Shown here piece by piece: positions 1-13,207 of a DNA stretch of 64,000 nt (position 1 is its first letter; each line of letters starts with the position of its first letter). The position numbers and the translations under genes are program-made. This DNA is from Circinella umbellata (taxonomy: Eukaryota > Mucoromycota > Mucoromycetes > Mucorales > Lichtheimiaceae): assembly GCA_025093555.1 (NCBI GenBank), contig JAIWNF010000012.1, positions 434,001-498,000 of the forward strand, given 5' to 3'. The notes under the pieces were generated by a model that worked only from the letters and a program-made list of their open reading frames with translations, did not search any database and had not been told where the DNA came from.

Positions 1-1590
1 ATTAAAAAAAAGATTCACCTCCTGAAATTTTATTTACGATGATGCATTTGTGCTACAAATATATAATGCGGCTTTTGCATAACATGTATATATAGCTGAT
101 GTTTGATATTTTATTCTACTTTGTGGCGTTAGTTATAATGATAATGATGACATATATCGTTTCCAACAAGTTATGTCGCAACTGTAAAGAAAAAATCAAT
201 ATTGCTTGGCAGCAATATTTGTGTCACATGCTTCAGAATTGATGTCACTCTGGTTAAAAATAATGTCCCGTTTTTTATATGTTTGTATAATAGAGCTGCT
301 TAATAACAACAATTTTAAATATATAACACTTTCATATAGTTTTAATGACATGTATAATGTCGTTCGCTATCTTTCAATAGAGCATTGTTTTTTTCGAAGA
401 ACATACAACGTACTCTGATTTATTATTTAGTTCTAATATGCTTTTTATTAAAGCTTTATATAACAGCCGTATTCATATCCAACATACGCAGTTAATTAAT
501 AGAATGATAATCTATAGCACAAGAAAATTAGTTTGTCTGTTCAATCGCCTACTTTGTCTTGCCTTTTATATATTTTTTTATACGTACGTAATGTAATAAG
601 CCTTGTTATTTTTGTAAATGGTTTACTTTATAAATGTAACCTGTTCTATAGTGATTATTTGATATACTCAATGTATTACATTCAGATATAAGCTATCGTT
701 CTCTACTGATGTCTATTTGCTCTACACTAAATGTCTATTTTACTTTTTTCTTATTATATATATAGTACTTCTAACAGAATTTTTGGTATAAAAGCTACAT
801 TGCGTTATAAAATTGGTCTTTGCTCCTTCTAAAACACTTTCTCTATCATCACCATGGAAATCATCAAGGATTCATTCTTGGATGAACATTCTATATGTGC
901 CGAACTGAAAAATTTCTGAAATAGATATTTAATACTTATTAGAAGCCAAAGTGTAGAAAAAACACTCACCCGAAATGATCAGGAACGACTTTCATGCTCA
1001 GGCAATAAAATAAGCACAACGAACCCTGGAACTTCTTTTTTTTGAATGACTAAACGAAAACAGAGCTTAAACAATATTAAAATCAAGAAAAAAAAAGAAA
1101 CACAGCAAATAAATATAAAAGAGGTGTATACACGTGTCTTTGACCGTGTATTAGATCAAAAAGCACGATAAAGGAAAGAAGATGGGTTCAGTCTAAGAGA
1201 AAAACGACAGCAGCATGCTGATAGATTTGAAATATACCACTAACAGCTACTTAAGCGTAAAGATCGTCTTCAGAGAAACCATTCCTGAGCGTCTTATGCG
1301 ATGATATGCTGCGATATTTTGTTCCATCGTCTCTCATTTTTCTAGCAACACCCTTTGTTATATAGTGCTTTAACTCATGTCCTACTTCTGTAACGTACAC
1401 GTGTATAAGTGCAAACTGCCGAATACAAGAGTGAGCAAATTTAAACAAAGCGTATCTGATGATATTATCATCGATTAAGCCGCGTATGAATATGAGAATA
1501 AGGAGATTATGAACGAGTTGAAAGAAATTAGCAGGGTGAAGTAATTAATGCCATTCTCTATTTTGACAAAGAGAAAAGGGATTGTCATTA
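1..1590. other. AT-rich intergenic spacer, no gene supported
   Basis: I see only short ORFs without recognisable domains and no convincing splice-linked coding frame. A short reading frame begins at the ATG near 854 but stops within about 22 codons. No tRNA-like cloverleaf was noticed. Confidence 0.5.
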
Positions 1591-1968
1591 GGGAATTGCT
1601 ACGGACACCCCACAAATAAAGAGTTGTCAAACAAGTTCTTAGACCATGTAAACTATCGTACCAGATTTATCAACACCAATAGCGCATAATTGACCGCTCA
1701 TATATATCATTGAAAGTATACTTTATTTCTTGGTTGTCTTGTCTTCATGTGGACTACAGCTCCCACTTGTGTACATAACGATAATATAGTGAGAAAAGAT
1801 AAAAATATTGAACGTATACATAAAAAATTTAACTGCTAATATAAGTTTCATAAAATTTTTCAAGTTATATAACGAAAATAAATCTATATATATATATAGT
1901 GTATAAATGGCTGGATACGACGTAATTATATCAGATTGTTAGAAGTTGGGGTGTCCGTAGCAAATCCC
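1591..1968. mobile_element. MITE with 22-bp terminal inverted repeats
   Basis: The left end reads GGGAATTGCTACGGACACCC and continues CA; the reverse complement of the right end is the same apart from one base (fifth position A versus T). TA lies on both flanks, fitting a Tc1/mariner-type target. The interior is AT-rich and has no transposase, so this is a non-autonomous element. A diverged relative lies at about 45728-46110, sharing the CACCCCACAAATAAA end, an internal CCGCTCATAT and an ATATCAGATT near the right end. Confidence 0.75.
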
Positions 1969-2345
1969 TATTGTTTAATCTACTCAAATAATTTATTATA
2001 TAATATACAAACAATAATATGATTATTATCTCCACTCCCCAAACTCGTTGCTATGGATACGTGAACAATTAAAAGGTAGGAGAAGCCTTTAATGCGGATG
2101 TGATTCCTGTATAAAATTCGGGGAATTGTGACGTAATCCGTGACTATTTATTAAGTTATTCGAGGCGGGCTGGTACTTTTCAATTAGAAAGTATATACAG
2201 AAAAAAACTCGAAATTATTGTGTTGAGTGAGGTGTATAAGCGGAAAGGCAAAAAAAAAAAAAAGAAAACGCTTGGGATAATCTTTAATTCATTTAACTTC
2301 TTTATATTTTACCCTCCCTACTCTTTCTTAAATAAAAAAAAAAAA

Positions 2346-3010
2346 ATGTCGACCATTGGCCGTACTATTAAGAATGTCATGAAGGTTGGTCCTTCCAATG
2401 CTTTGAAACAAATGAATAACATTAGTGATACCAAGTGGGGTGCTCTCATTGGTGTTGACCGTAATGGCAACAAGTTCTTTGAAAACAACGACGAAGTTTC
2501 AGGTTAGAAGAAAAATAAATAAACAACAACGACAATACCTTTTTTTTCGATTCATCTATAAGTGAAAAAAAAGTCCATTAATACTTATTCAACAACAATT
2601 AAATATTTACGCGTCTTTCTTATTTTTTGTTCTATCTTGAATTTATGAAATATTAATATAGGTCGTGAACGTTGGGTTGAATTTGCTAGTAGCGAACCCG
2701 AAGCTGCTGATATTGATCCTGCATGGTAAATAATTGAATCAATTCGATATTCCAACGACACTTGAATGAATGTTAAACAACAGTTAATAATAACCATGTT
2801 ATAATTGTTAAAAAAAATAACAAAATAAATAGGCACATGTGGATTGCAAGACTTGTTCAAGAACCACCTACAGAAATGGATATCAAGCCTCAAAAATGGT
2901 GGGGTGAACCTACTCCTAATTTCACTGGTAGCCGTAAATCTTTCAGAACCTACAGCACCACTAAACCCAAGGTTACTGCTTGGGAACCAACTGTTCTCGC
3001 TAGACAATAA
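2346..3010 (+). CDS. NADH:ubiquinone oxidoreductase subunit NDUFA12 (B17.2)-like
   Basis: Accessory subunit of mitochondrial respiratory complex I (B17.2/NDUFA12 family), located in the peripheral arm on the matrix side. Exons 2346-2502, 2662-2725 and 2833-3010 join to a 132-residue protein, matching the short family length. The family core is visible: KWGALIGVDRNGNKFFENN, then GRERWVEF across the first intron, a WHMW motif built across the second intron, and a PPTE/KWWGEP stretch. The start is the ATG after the A-tract at 2340; in-frame TTG codons upstream are not used. AATAAA occurs at 3045 shortly after the stop. It converges on the Rab7 gene, with about 390 bp between stop codons. Confidence 0.9.
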
Positions 3011-3397
3011 ACAAAAACCTTTAGAAGAATTTTTTATTTCATCAAATAAAGTATTATACACAAACATGCACTTCGAACCATACGATAACGAATATACAAC
3101 AAAACGAATTATAATATTGGGGGATAAATGTTGAAAATGATTCAATTATTTATTGTCAACGGGATATGGAACGGTTTTATTTTTATTTATTTTGAGAGGA
3201 AGGGAAAAGAAAGGCAGGAAGAAGAGAATGGCTACTATACTTATTAGAATATATATATATGATACCACATACACACATATATATCACATTACACATACAC
3301 GGACAGATTTATACATGTTGATTCTTATTGTTGTTGCTGTTATAATTGTTGTTACGTTGCTTATCAAATGATATATAGATATATAGATGCATGTTTC

Positions 3398-4683
<1,286 letters not shown>

Positions 4684-6219
4684 ATTATTTTAACTTATAT
4701 AGAAACAGAAGAAAGAAAGAAAAGAATAACTGAGAAAAGAGGAGCAAAAAAAAAAAGTTTATGGGTTGTGAATGAGTCGGTATTTCTGCAGAGGGTTTGA
4801 TCATGTGGCATAAAGATTGGTAACACAAGGTAATCAACGATGCGTATGATAAAACTTACTTGATACAATGATGGATATCTCTATTTATTCAAACGATCGA
4901 ATATGTTTGAAATATCTTTGACACAAATATATGAAAAGTTAATTGCATCACTTTTTATCTCAGCGATATATATTATGGACGGCCATATATTTACACACCA
5001 TTGAGAGAGGAGTAACTTGATCTAAATTTGTGTATTATTGAAAATAAAAACAGGTTGAAAACTCACAAAAAGAAAGTATCTGATAAGGTTTATATTTTTT
5101 CGATTCGTTGACGATTTTTGGTAAAATTATTTCTTTACTTTTTTTTCTACAAGTGCTGAAACTATTTGCATTAGTTATCAAATAACCTTTGTTGGATCGT
5201 AAGTAATAAAATTCACTCGTGGGTCTCTTCGATCTCAGACATAGTTAATTTTATCATAATTGCTACTTATAGTTATATTACTATTGTATCATAATAGCAG
5301 CTTTTGTCAAAACATGATAGAGTTACAATGTTTTTGGTTATTAATTAATTTCTTTTTTACATGTTAAAATACAAAAATACCTTTTTTTTCTCTAATAAAA
5401 AAAAACCATCACATCATCATATTCTTACATTGAAATTTTTTTTAGAGACAACATGACCTTTTTTTTATCCTCCCACATATAGAAGATAGTAATGTCGTTA
5501 GGATAATTTAGGTTGCCTCTGCTACATTATATACATTATTTTCCGGACCACATATATCCATGACAACCTAGAAGACACGACATACACAGTTAATTTGATA
5601 GTATATTCTTTTGTTATAAAACGGTATTAAATATTATTGCTAGTCTTTAATCCTTATACTATGCTCCTTGATTCGGAACCTACTAGGGCAAGGCGATCGG
5701 AACTTGTCTTTTCCATGGTTGTCACAACTGTATTGATTGATATCCCACGCTCAAAAATTGTATTTACACAGCTGTAACAGCAGGCAAGTTCTTCTATGAC
5801 AGTGATACACCATCCATTATTTACAACTAATACACGTTCAAACTTGCTACAAATAGTGTTTATATTACTAGATTGATTCTTCCTATCCATCTAATTCTTA
5901 AAATATTATACATCTTCTTTTGAAACAGTAATCCGTAGACTATTCAAAACGCATTACCGACTTATGTGGAGAGCATATGATTTTTATTGTTTTTAAAGAA
6001 AGAATGTTCCATTATAAATATAATATTTTTACAAATCATGGTAAAACTAGTATAACATTGCACCATGGGTGAAAAAATGAGGATGATGTTGTATCCATAA
6101 ATGGGAACGAGCAAACCCCGCCAATAGTTTAGTTTTTTTTGCATTTTTTTTTAGATTTACCACCTAAACTCTTTTGTTTTTCCCCTTCTCTCTCTTTCTC
6201 TTTTGAACACTATACAAGT
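4684..6219. other. Intergenic spacer between Rab7 and aftiphilin-like gene
   Basis: This is a divergent gene pair, so the spacer must hold both promoters. It is AT-rich with pyrimidine runs just before each start, as elsewhere in the window. A 78-codon minus-strand ORF at 5654-5890 has no recognised domain and no clear splice partners. Confidence 0.5.
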
Positions 6220-8219
6220 ATGAGCAATGCAGAACTAAATTCAACAACAAACGACGATACTATTGACGATCAAACCGATAATAATATTGATATTTCAGAA
6301 AAAACTCACGACAGTAACAATAACAATAACAACAACCACAGCGAAGACGACGGAACCAAAGTAACCCCAGTGAAAAAAGAATGGAGTGAAGAAGAAGAAG
6401 AAGAGGAAGAAGAAGAAGAAGAATATCGAGGTAATAGTAGTAGTACAACGACAGTTACAACTGCTGCTACTTCTAATGGAGGTCATGATGAAAAACAAAA
6501 CCAAAATGAAGACGACCAAGATGAATTTGAAGAGTTTGATGAGGATTTTGCTACACCTATTGATGCTGATGACGACGATTTTGGTGACTTTGGAGATTTC
6601 AATGATTTCCAAGAAACTACAACAGATTTAAAACTATCCAATGACGATGACTTTGACGATTTCAATACTGCTATTAATAATAATATTAGCGCCGATCCGC
6701 CACCGCCGACGGAGGCGGAAGAGTATGTGCGTAAAAATCCATTCATCAACCTCTTTATATTAAAAAAAAAAGAAAGACAAAGAAAGAAAGAAACTTACTT
6801 GTTTTTTTTTTTGCGGATTTATATGGGATATTTATAATTCATTCTATTAGGTTAAAGCCTTAGAAGCTGCAACACAACCTGCTTCAGAATATGTTCAAGA
6901 TTTTTTTCAAAGATTATGGACAAAAGATGTATTACCATTCAATGAACCTATGGTGTCTTCACCAGATTCAATAGAAAATAAACCCGTTTCTGACGGTGGT
7001 ATTTTATGCACACAATGCAGGTAAAATAAATAACATAAATGAATAAAAGTTTATTTACTTGAATAGTTTTTATGGTGGGACAGAAAATATTGTGTATCTT
7101 TCTTTTTTAACAAACAAATAAATATACATTTATATTTCTAGTTATGATCTTTGGGATAAACTTTCTCGAGATTCAGTCTTTTATAATCCTATTACTGGTG
7201 CTATAGGACAATTTCAATGGACTCGTTCAGAATCCAATCGAGGATATTTAAATGCATTAGGTGTTACTATTAATTATGAAGAGGTAATAATAATAAAAAT
7301 AATAATAATTTATTGTCAGTTTTGATTACTAATCTGTCTTGATTTTCTTTTATATATACATATAGAAATTAAGTCCTGGAAGTAGTCCAAATTCGCCTTT
7401 GGGAGGTAATAAACGACCTCAGTCCAATTATTTAGATACAAAATCCGCTAGATCTGTTGGTGGAGTAACAGTAATAGGACCCGCTTCGGCAGCTATAGCG
7501 GAGGATGGTTCATCATCTGACAGCAAACGTAATAGTTCTCCAAATCAGCACACAAGATCGAGTTCTTTGTCCAGTGTTGGTATTTCCACAGGTCGTGATG
7601 GAACAGATAAAAAACAAATAGTGGAGCAAGAACCTGAATTAGATATTGATATTGCAAAGGCTTATTGTGAATTGACAGAAGGTAAAATGACAAAGAAAAA
7701 CTCTTATCATTATTATTTATAGCATTTTTAATATAGTTCGAATGTTAATATGTATAATTGTATAATAATCCATGTATAGAAACCATTCGAATATTCCCAG
7801 ATGAGAAATTAAAATCTATGGTAGTAGAGCTTACTAGATTACAACGACAAGCGTCTGAGTATCTTGGTTATTTATTGGATCAACGTGAACAACTTATGAT
7901 GGATGCGGAGACATATAATGATTTAATTAGTTGTATTGTGGGACATGCTCAACGATTAAGGGAACAAAATGTATCCAAAGATGCTAGTCCAGCCATGGTT
8001 TCGAAGAAAAAGAAAGCAGGAGGCGGGCTTAATATGTTACGTCGTAAACAGAATAGTGCGTCACAAGCAGCGTTTAGTACATCAATGGGTGGAGGTGTTG
8101 TTGGTGTAAAACAAGGAGGAAATAATCCTACAATAACCACATCTACTGCTCCTAATGGTGTTAACGGGCAAAAGAAACCAATAGTAACAGGTACAGCAGA
8201 AGGTCGTCGATCAATGTAA
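6220..8219 (+). CDS. Aftiphilin-like clathrin/AP-1 accessory protein
   Basis: Exons 6220-6726, 6851-7020, 7142-7283, 7366-7681 and 7780-8219 join to 524 residues. The first 169 residues are acidic and low-complexity (Asn, Glu and Asp runs) and include DDFGDFGDFNDF; FGDF fits the known gamma-adaptin-ear/GGA-ear binding consensus. Exons 2-3 carry SYDLWDKLSRDSVFYNP followed by QFQWTRSESNRGYLNALGV, which matches the clathrin-binding box region of the aftiphilin family. The last exon is predicted helical (EKLKSMVVELTRLQRQASEY) with a basic, Gly/Ser-rich tail. Family role: clathrin adaptor function at trans-Golgi/endosomes. The C-terminal extension beyond the family box is not one I recognise. The 5' splice site after TAT at 6726 is inferred from frame. 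Confidence 0.8.
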
Positions 8220-8397
8220 AAAAAACAGATAAACAAATAATTTACCCTTTACTTCTCTTTAACCTACACGCAATCACATTCACACGCACGCATACACACA
8301 CAAACATACACAATCCAGAATTCACATACGTACATATAAGATTTCCATCCTCTCCTTCAAAATACCTAGTTATCATTCTTTTCTTGTTCATCCTCCT

Positions 8398-8428
<31 letters not shown>

Positions 8429-9700
8429 TACTTTTCTTACTTAAAATATAATTCTTTCTTTTTTTTCTGTTTATTTAATTGCTACTATCATCACTTATAC
8501 ACATAAAAAGCTATACGTACATATTATTATTATTACTATTATTATTACTATTATTACTATTATTACTATTATTATTATTATTATACAGTAAAAGTCAATT
8601 ATTTATTATGCTAAGCAAATACTTTATTTTATTTTTGTGGGACACACATTTTTGCATAATTAATATAAATGTTTTTGGTAAAATGTGTGTGGCTGTGCAT
8701 ATATTACTCTAATTAATTAATTATAAGTACTGTACAGCGTTGGAAATTAAGACTGGATCATGGATTTTGAATTTGAGCCAAAAAGGAAAAAAGAGAAAGA
8801 AAAGACTAATCCACTCCAGGTCTTTCTTCATCGTCTGTTACTATCTCTATCCATGCAAATTCTAAAGGCGCTTTTGAAACACCATTATAAACGAAGTTCA
8901 CAAAAAATCGTGCACTCCATAACATTTTTCTTTTATATATATAACCAGGCGAGGTTAAAATTTAGTCACACGTATGATTTAAAGGAATCAAAGGGATGTG
9001 CCAAGTGATGGATGGTTTATTACAAACATATAGTGCTTTGTATAACACAAAATAAAACTTTATTCTAACAATATCGCCAGATAATGTAAACAAGAAATAA
9101 TGTATGTAGTAGAGATCAGAATCAGTTATTTCGTCTTTTACTAAAAATGAATCCATAATTACATAATTAAAAGAGAAAATAAGATAAAGAGGTAAATATA
9201 TTAAATAAAACGTATCATGCAAGAAACCTAGTAAAGAAAAAGGAAATAATACGTAAACAAAGAAAGAAGGGATGAGTGATATATTACAGCTAGGATTTTG
9301 AAATATAAAAACTGGTAAGAAAAGCCTCCAATTGAAAACAAAAGAAGTACTGTTTTTCATATATGTACGTACTATATCTTTTCTGTCGATAAAACATATT
9401 CTTATTAAATGAAATATATTTTTATGAAGACTGTACATCATAATCAGAGATAATTTCTTTTTAGCAAACTATAATTTAATGCTGCTTTATTGTTTGTACT
9501 TTTCAATATGTCCTGGGGGGGGTGGAAAAAAAGAACATACTGTATTATCTCTTTTTTCAGTGTTACCTAATGAAGAAAGAAATACATCTGAATTTTTTAC
9601 TTGTTTTTAAAGGGCCTTGTTTACTTGTATTAGTAGCAACAACAACAACAGACACAATAGTAATATTAAGCGATTTATGTTTACTACCCGCATACTACGT
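8220..9700. other. Spacer with AT and ATT microsatellites
   Basis: No supported gene. It holds a (TA)n run near 8399-8424 and an ATT/ACT tract near 8523-8585. Translated ORFs here are low-complexity (poly-Leu) shadows of the microsatellite. Confidence 0.5.
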
Positions 9701-9724
9701 AAAGACACTTTATTAATAATAATA

Positions 9725-9960
9725 AAGATTGCAATGCTCTTGGCCGCAACTTTTTCTTTAAAGAGCTACGTGGACAGGTCCTACCACGTAGAGGTGGCAT
9801 TGCGTCAGGACCCGACCTCCTCGGTTGATAACTGGATCATCGGCCCCTTTACTATTCAAAGATAGTAAAGAGTATAAATATACTTATCTTTTTTCAAAGG
9901 AGATTGTCACGTCGCATCGTTCGTAGTATCGTTCGTTCGATCGTTGCTAGGTAAATTATA
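9725..9960. other. GC-rich island with two perfect hairpins
   Basis: The segment from about 9738 to 9850 is markedly richer in G+C than everything around it. It contains CTACGTGG (9766-9773) paired with CCACGTAG (9784-9791), and CTTTACTAT (9847-9855) paired with ATAGTAAAG (9862-9870), followed by TCGTTCG repeats around 9918-9945. I cannot match it to 5S rRNA, tRNA, U1-U6, SRP or RNase P RNA. One frame is open through 9865, but it resembles no family I know. A structured RNA or a transposon end are the main alternatives. Confidence 0.35.
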
Positions 9961-11989
9961 AAAATAAAAGGTGTAAGAATATAGCTGATCAAAAGAAAAA
10001 GGTAGAATAAAAAAAAGTAGATAGCATAAAAAAATAGTCATTATAAATGAAATAGGTAGATTGTTAAAAAAAAGTAGTACTTACCGAGTTCTTGGTCCTT
10101 CAAAAAAAAAAAAGAAAAATTCGGAAGCTCCCGAAGAGATCCCTTGTTTGCTTTTTTTTGTTTTTGAAAATCCGAAAATAATTGTCACTCATACACCAAT
10201 GCTTCTGTAAAACTTACTTTTTTCTTTTATGATATAGGCAAGTAAAAACAAAGTGATGATGAAAAGTAATATTAGGTTTAGTGGTCTTCTTATGCTGAGA
10301 TACACCATGTTTCACTTTTACATAGTGATCTGCAAAATAAGGTTACCCCGCATTATTTTCAGGGCTTGGAACTATTAGTCGCATAAGAAAATATTATATA
10401 ATTTATGGGCTTACACTTTTTTTTTCCTTCTAAAAATTCGCAATTATTTCTTTTTTCATTGAAAGCATCGTTCTTTGATCGAATATCTGATCATTATAAA
10501 GAGCATTGTTTCTAAATTGAACCCCCTCCTTTTTTTGCACGCGTTTACGTACCACTCAAAAACTAAATAAATGTTATGCTAACCATCTGAAATAAATCAC
10601 CAAGTGATGACTTCCTAGAAGATCATTTTGGAATATGGCACGTAGAATGTGAATTAGAAACATGCCCTTTTTTGTTGACTCGTATAGAATGTAGTAGCAT
10701 AATTATTTAAACCTACGACATTTATTGGAGCACCTATATGTAACAATAAAGCTAGATACTTTATGGTTGCCATGATTTCATATAAACTGCATACGTACCG
10801 GGTTGATTGCCCAATAATTTCTTTCTTTACCAAAAACAAGCCATATTTTGAATGTTTTCTTTTGCCACTTTTTAACGGATGTCAATTGAGCCGACTTATT
10901 ATACTGATAATGATGTTATTTGAAGTTGGCCCATGTTGTTGCCTCTTAATTATTTTTGAAATTCAAAAAAGAAGGATTATCCCAAGCAGTGTAACAAAAA
11001 AAAGATTTTGCGAGTTGAGAGATGTATAATTACTTGTTTGTTGGCTAATAATAAAAACATAGTGTTCTTAATAATTCATTAAGTCAAATATCAAGTTATT
11101 TTTGCATAAGAATAAAGTTCTAACATATCAGAGTATAGAAATAATATTTAACTTACACGATATCAATTCCCTTCGAAAAAAAGATAATATTGAAATAGTA
11201 CTAAAGTATAGGTACACCCCTATTTTTTTTTTTTTTTTTTTTGCTTATCGTGACTTTATCAAAAAAAAAAAAAAAAAAAAAAAAAAACAGACAACATTTC
11301 TGTTGATGCAACTTCTTCTACAAAAAAGAAGAAAAGCCTTTAATTGAATTAAACAGAGTGATTATCATGAATAGATGGGAGGATTAAAATTATTCTAATT
11401 TCTAGTGACTCTTGGTGTAAATGAAAAAAAAAACATATTACTGTACTATAGATATATACTTGGCAATAAACTATATTATTCTGAAACACCAAGGTCCATG
11501 GTAGTGCTTAATCTGTTTTAGTCTTAAATCTGTGCGTATCTTGATGGTAATAGAATTAAGTTATGAACCTATCTAATGAGATACATACGTAGTAACACTG
11601 AATTATATAAAATCTGACATAAAACTGTTCTTTACGTAGTATAGTAAAAGAAACTTTATTAGTTGGTTAATAACGTCTGTCATGAATCCAGCAAGGAACA
11701 ATAAATTTAGTTGAGTTTTACACCGCAGAAATATGTACCCATTATAACACTGGAACTTCCTAAAAAGCACTTTTGGCACTGGAAAATCTCACAATAGCAC
11801 TGGAAAATTTAATCTCATTCTGTATAGAAAATAGACTCTTTTTTTAAATGAAAAACGAAATTTCTTGATAAGAATGCATTTTACTTGCTTTTTACTTATC
11901 AACCAAAAACATTGTAAATTACTACTGCAAATACCTAATTATCACTGGAATTGTTATGCGGCAAACGTTTAAAAAAACATTTAACCTAC
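9961..11989. other. AT-rich spacer; CACTGGAA motif repeats at its right end
   Basis: No supported coding region. A T17 and an A26 homopolymer lie at about 11223-11287. From 11740 the word CACTGGAA recurs (about 11750, 11776, 11796, 11944), which links this stretch to the tandem repeat that follows. Confidence 0.45.
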
Positions 11990-12450
11990 AACGCTGAAAC
12001 TTCTATAGTATATAAAATGGAACATTTCAAACTGGTTTATCAAGTCGTTTTGTTATATAGTGTTATGATATTGTCACTCCATGACCATATTAGTAAGGTC
12101 ATGTAATGATACTGGAAATACATGAAATGACACTGGAAGTTTTCGACACCAGACCTTTTAAAAAAAAACTCAAGTTATCGCGATGAGGCTTCTATAGTAT
12201 ATAAAATGGAACATTTTGAACTGGTTTATAAAGTTGCTTTGTTCTGTAGTGTTATGAATTTGTCACTCCATGACCATAATAGTAAGATCACGTAATGATA
12301 CTGGAAGTACACGAAATGACACTGGAAATTGTCGACACCAGACCTTTTGAAAAAAAAACTCAAATTATCGCGTTGAGGCTTCTATAGTATATAAAATGGA
12401 ACATTTCAAACTGGTTTATCAGGTTGCTTTGTTCTATAGTGTTATGATAT
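11990..12450. repeat. About 190-bp tandem repeat, 2.3 copies
   Basis: TTCTATAGTATATAAAATGG begins at 12001, 12190 and 12380, giving periods of 189 and 190 bp. The first two units are full length and about 90% similar by eye; the third breaks off near 12447, where the LINE-derived sequence begins. Each unit carries ACTGGAA words and a TATATAAAA box. Confidence 0.8.
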
Positions 12451-12639
12451 TTCCCAGTAGCAGCCATATAGCCATGTTATTTTACCTGGTGCCCTTGTTC
12501 TTGACTCTGCTGATTTTTATATTGGATGAGTTAATCTCCAATTTTTATATTATCGACTCCACATTGATCATACACCTTTACATATATGCAGTACACGTAA
12601 GTATCGTCTTCCCCGCCAACAACCAGCTATCACCTTCAT

Positions 12640-13207
12640 CACCAATGACACACGCTACCCGGCACTTACTCCATCCAAGCGGAAGTTTTTCTGGAAAACT
12701 CGTATTTTACCGCTTGCTAAGTCAATTTGGTGGTGCTCATTGCATGGTAAATTCTCTTGTCGTTCAACTCTTCATCATATTTTACCTAGCCGTTTTGACA
12801 ACTCTTTTTGCGTTCTTTGTGATATTGAAATGGATTCGGCCTCTCACTTTCTACTTTCGTGTGAAACCAAATGGATTATTTGGCAACAAGTTCTACAAGA
12901 CTGTGTTCTTTCTTATGTTTCTCAAGACTCCATTTCTGATGCTATCTTTTCTCTTACTATTCCTACATGGGATCTCTCTCATTCTCCTCTCTCCTCCATA
13001 CAACTCATTTCTGGAACGATGGTAAGCATTTGGAAAGCTCATTGGTTATATTTTTTTCTGTCCCCTTTTGTCCTACAACAATTATTGATTTTACCCACAA
13101 AACTCTCATCCGCTTCCGTCAGGAAGAAACTCTTAATAATTTTCTCTTCCTCGACATTATACATTATAAAAAAAAATAAAAAAAATTATATCATTATAAC
13201 AGCATAG
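12640..13207 (+). pseudogene. LINE reverse-transcriptase C-terminal remnant (zf-RVT region)
   Basis: In the frame ending at 13207 the translation runs LAKSIWWCSLHGKFSCRSTL, then FCVLCDIEMDSASHFLLSC and KWIIWQQVL. This is the zinc-binding C-terminal region (zf-RVT) found downstream of the reverse transcriptase domain in many LINE ORF2 proteins, with the Cx2C...Hx4C pattern intact. The catalytic RT (YADD region) and endonuclease are absent, so this is a 5'-truncated fragment, as expected for target-primed insertion. An A-rich stretch at 13168-13185 may be the old tail. Upstream frames between 12450 and 12640 are not convincingly LINE. Confidence 0.65.

Noticed and set aside
5654..5890. 78-codon minus-strand ORF with several cysteines
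   Set aside because: No splice partners, domain or supporting context, so it cannot be told from a chance ORF.
6260..6749. Minus-strand and alternative-frame ORFs over the acidic region
   Set aside because: Shadows of the low-complexity Asp/Glu/Asn exon of the aftiphilin-like gene.
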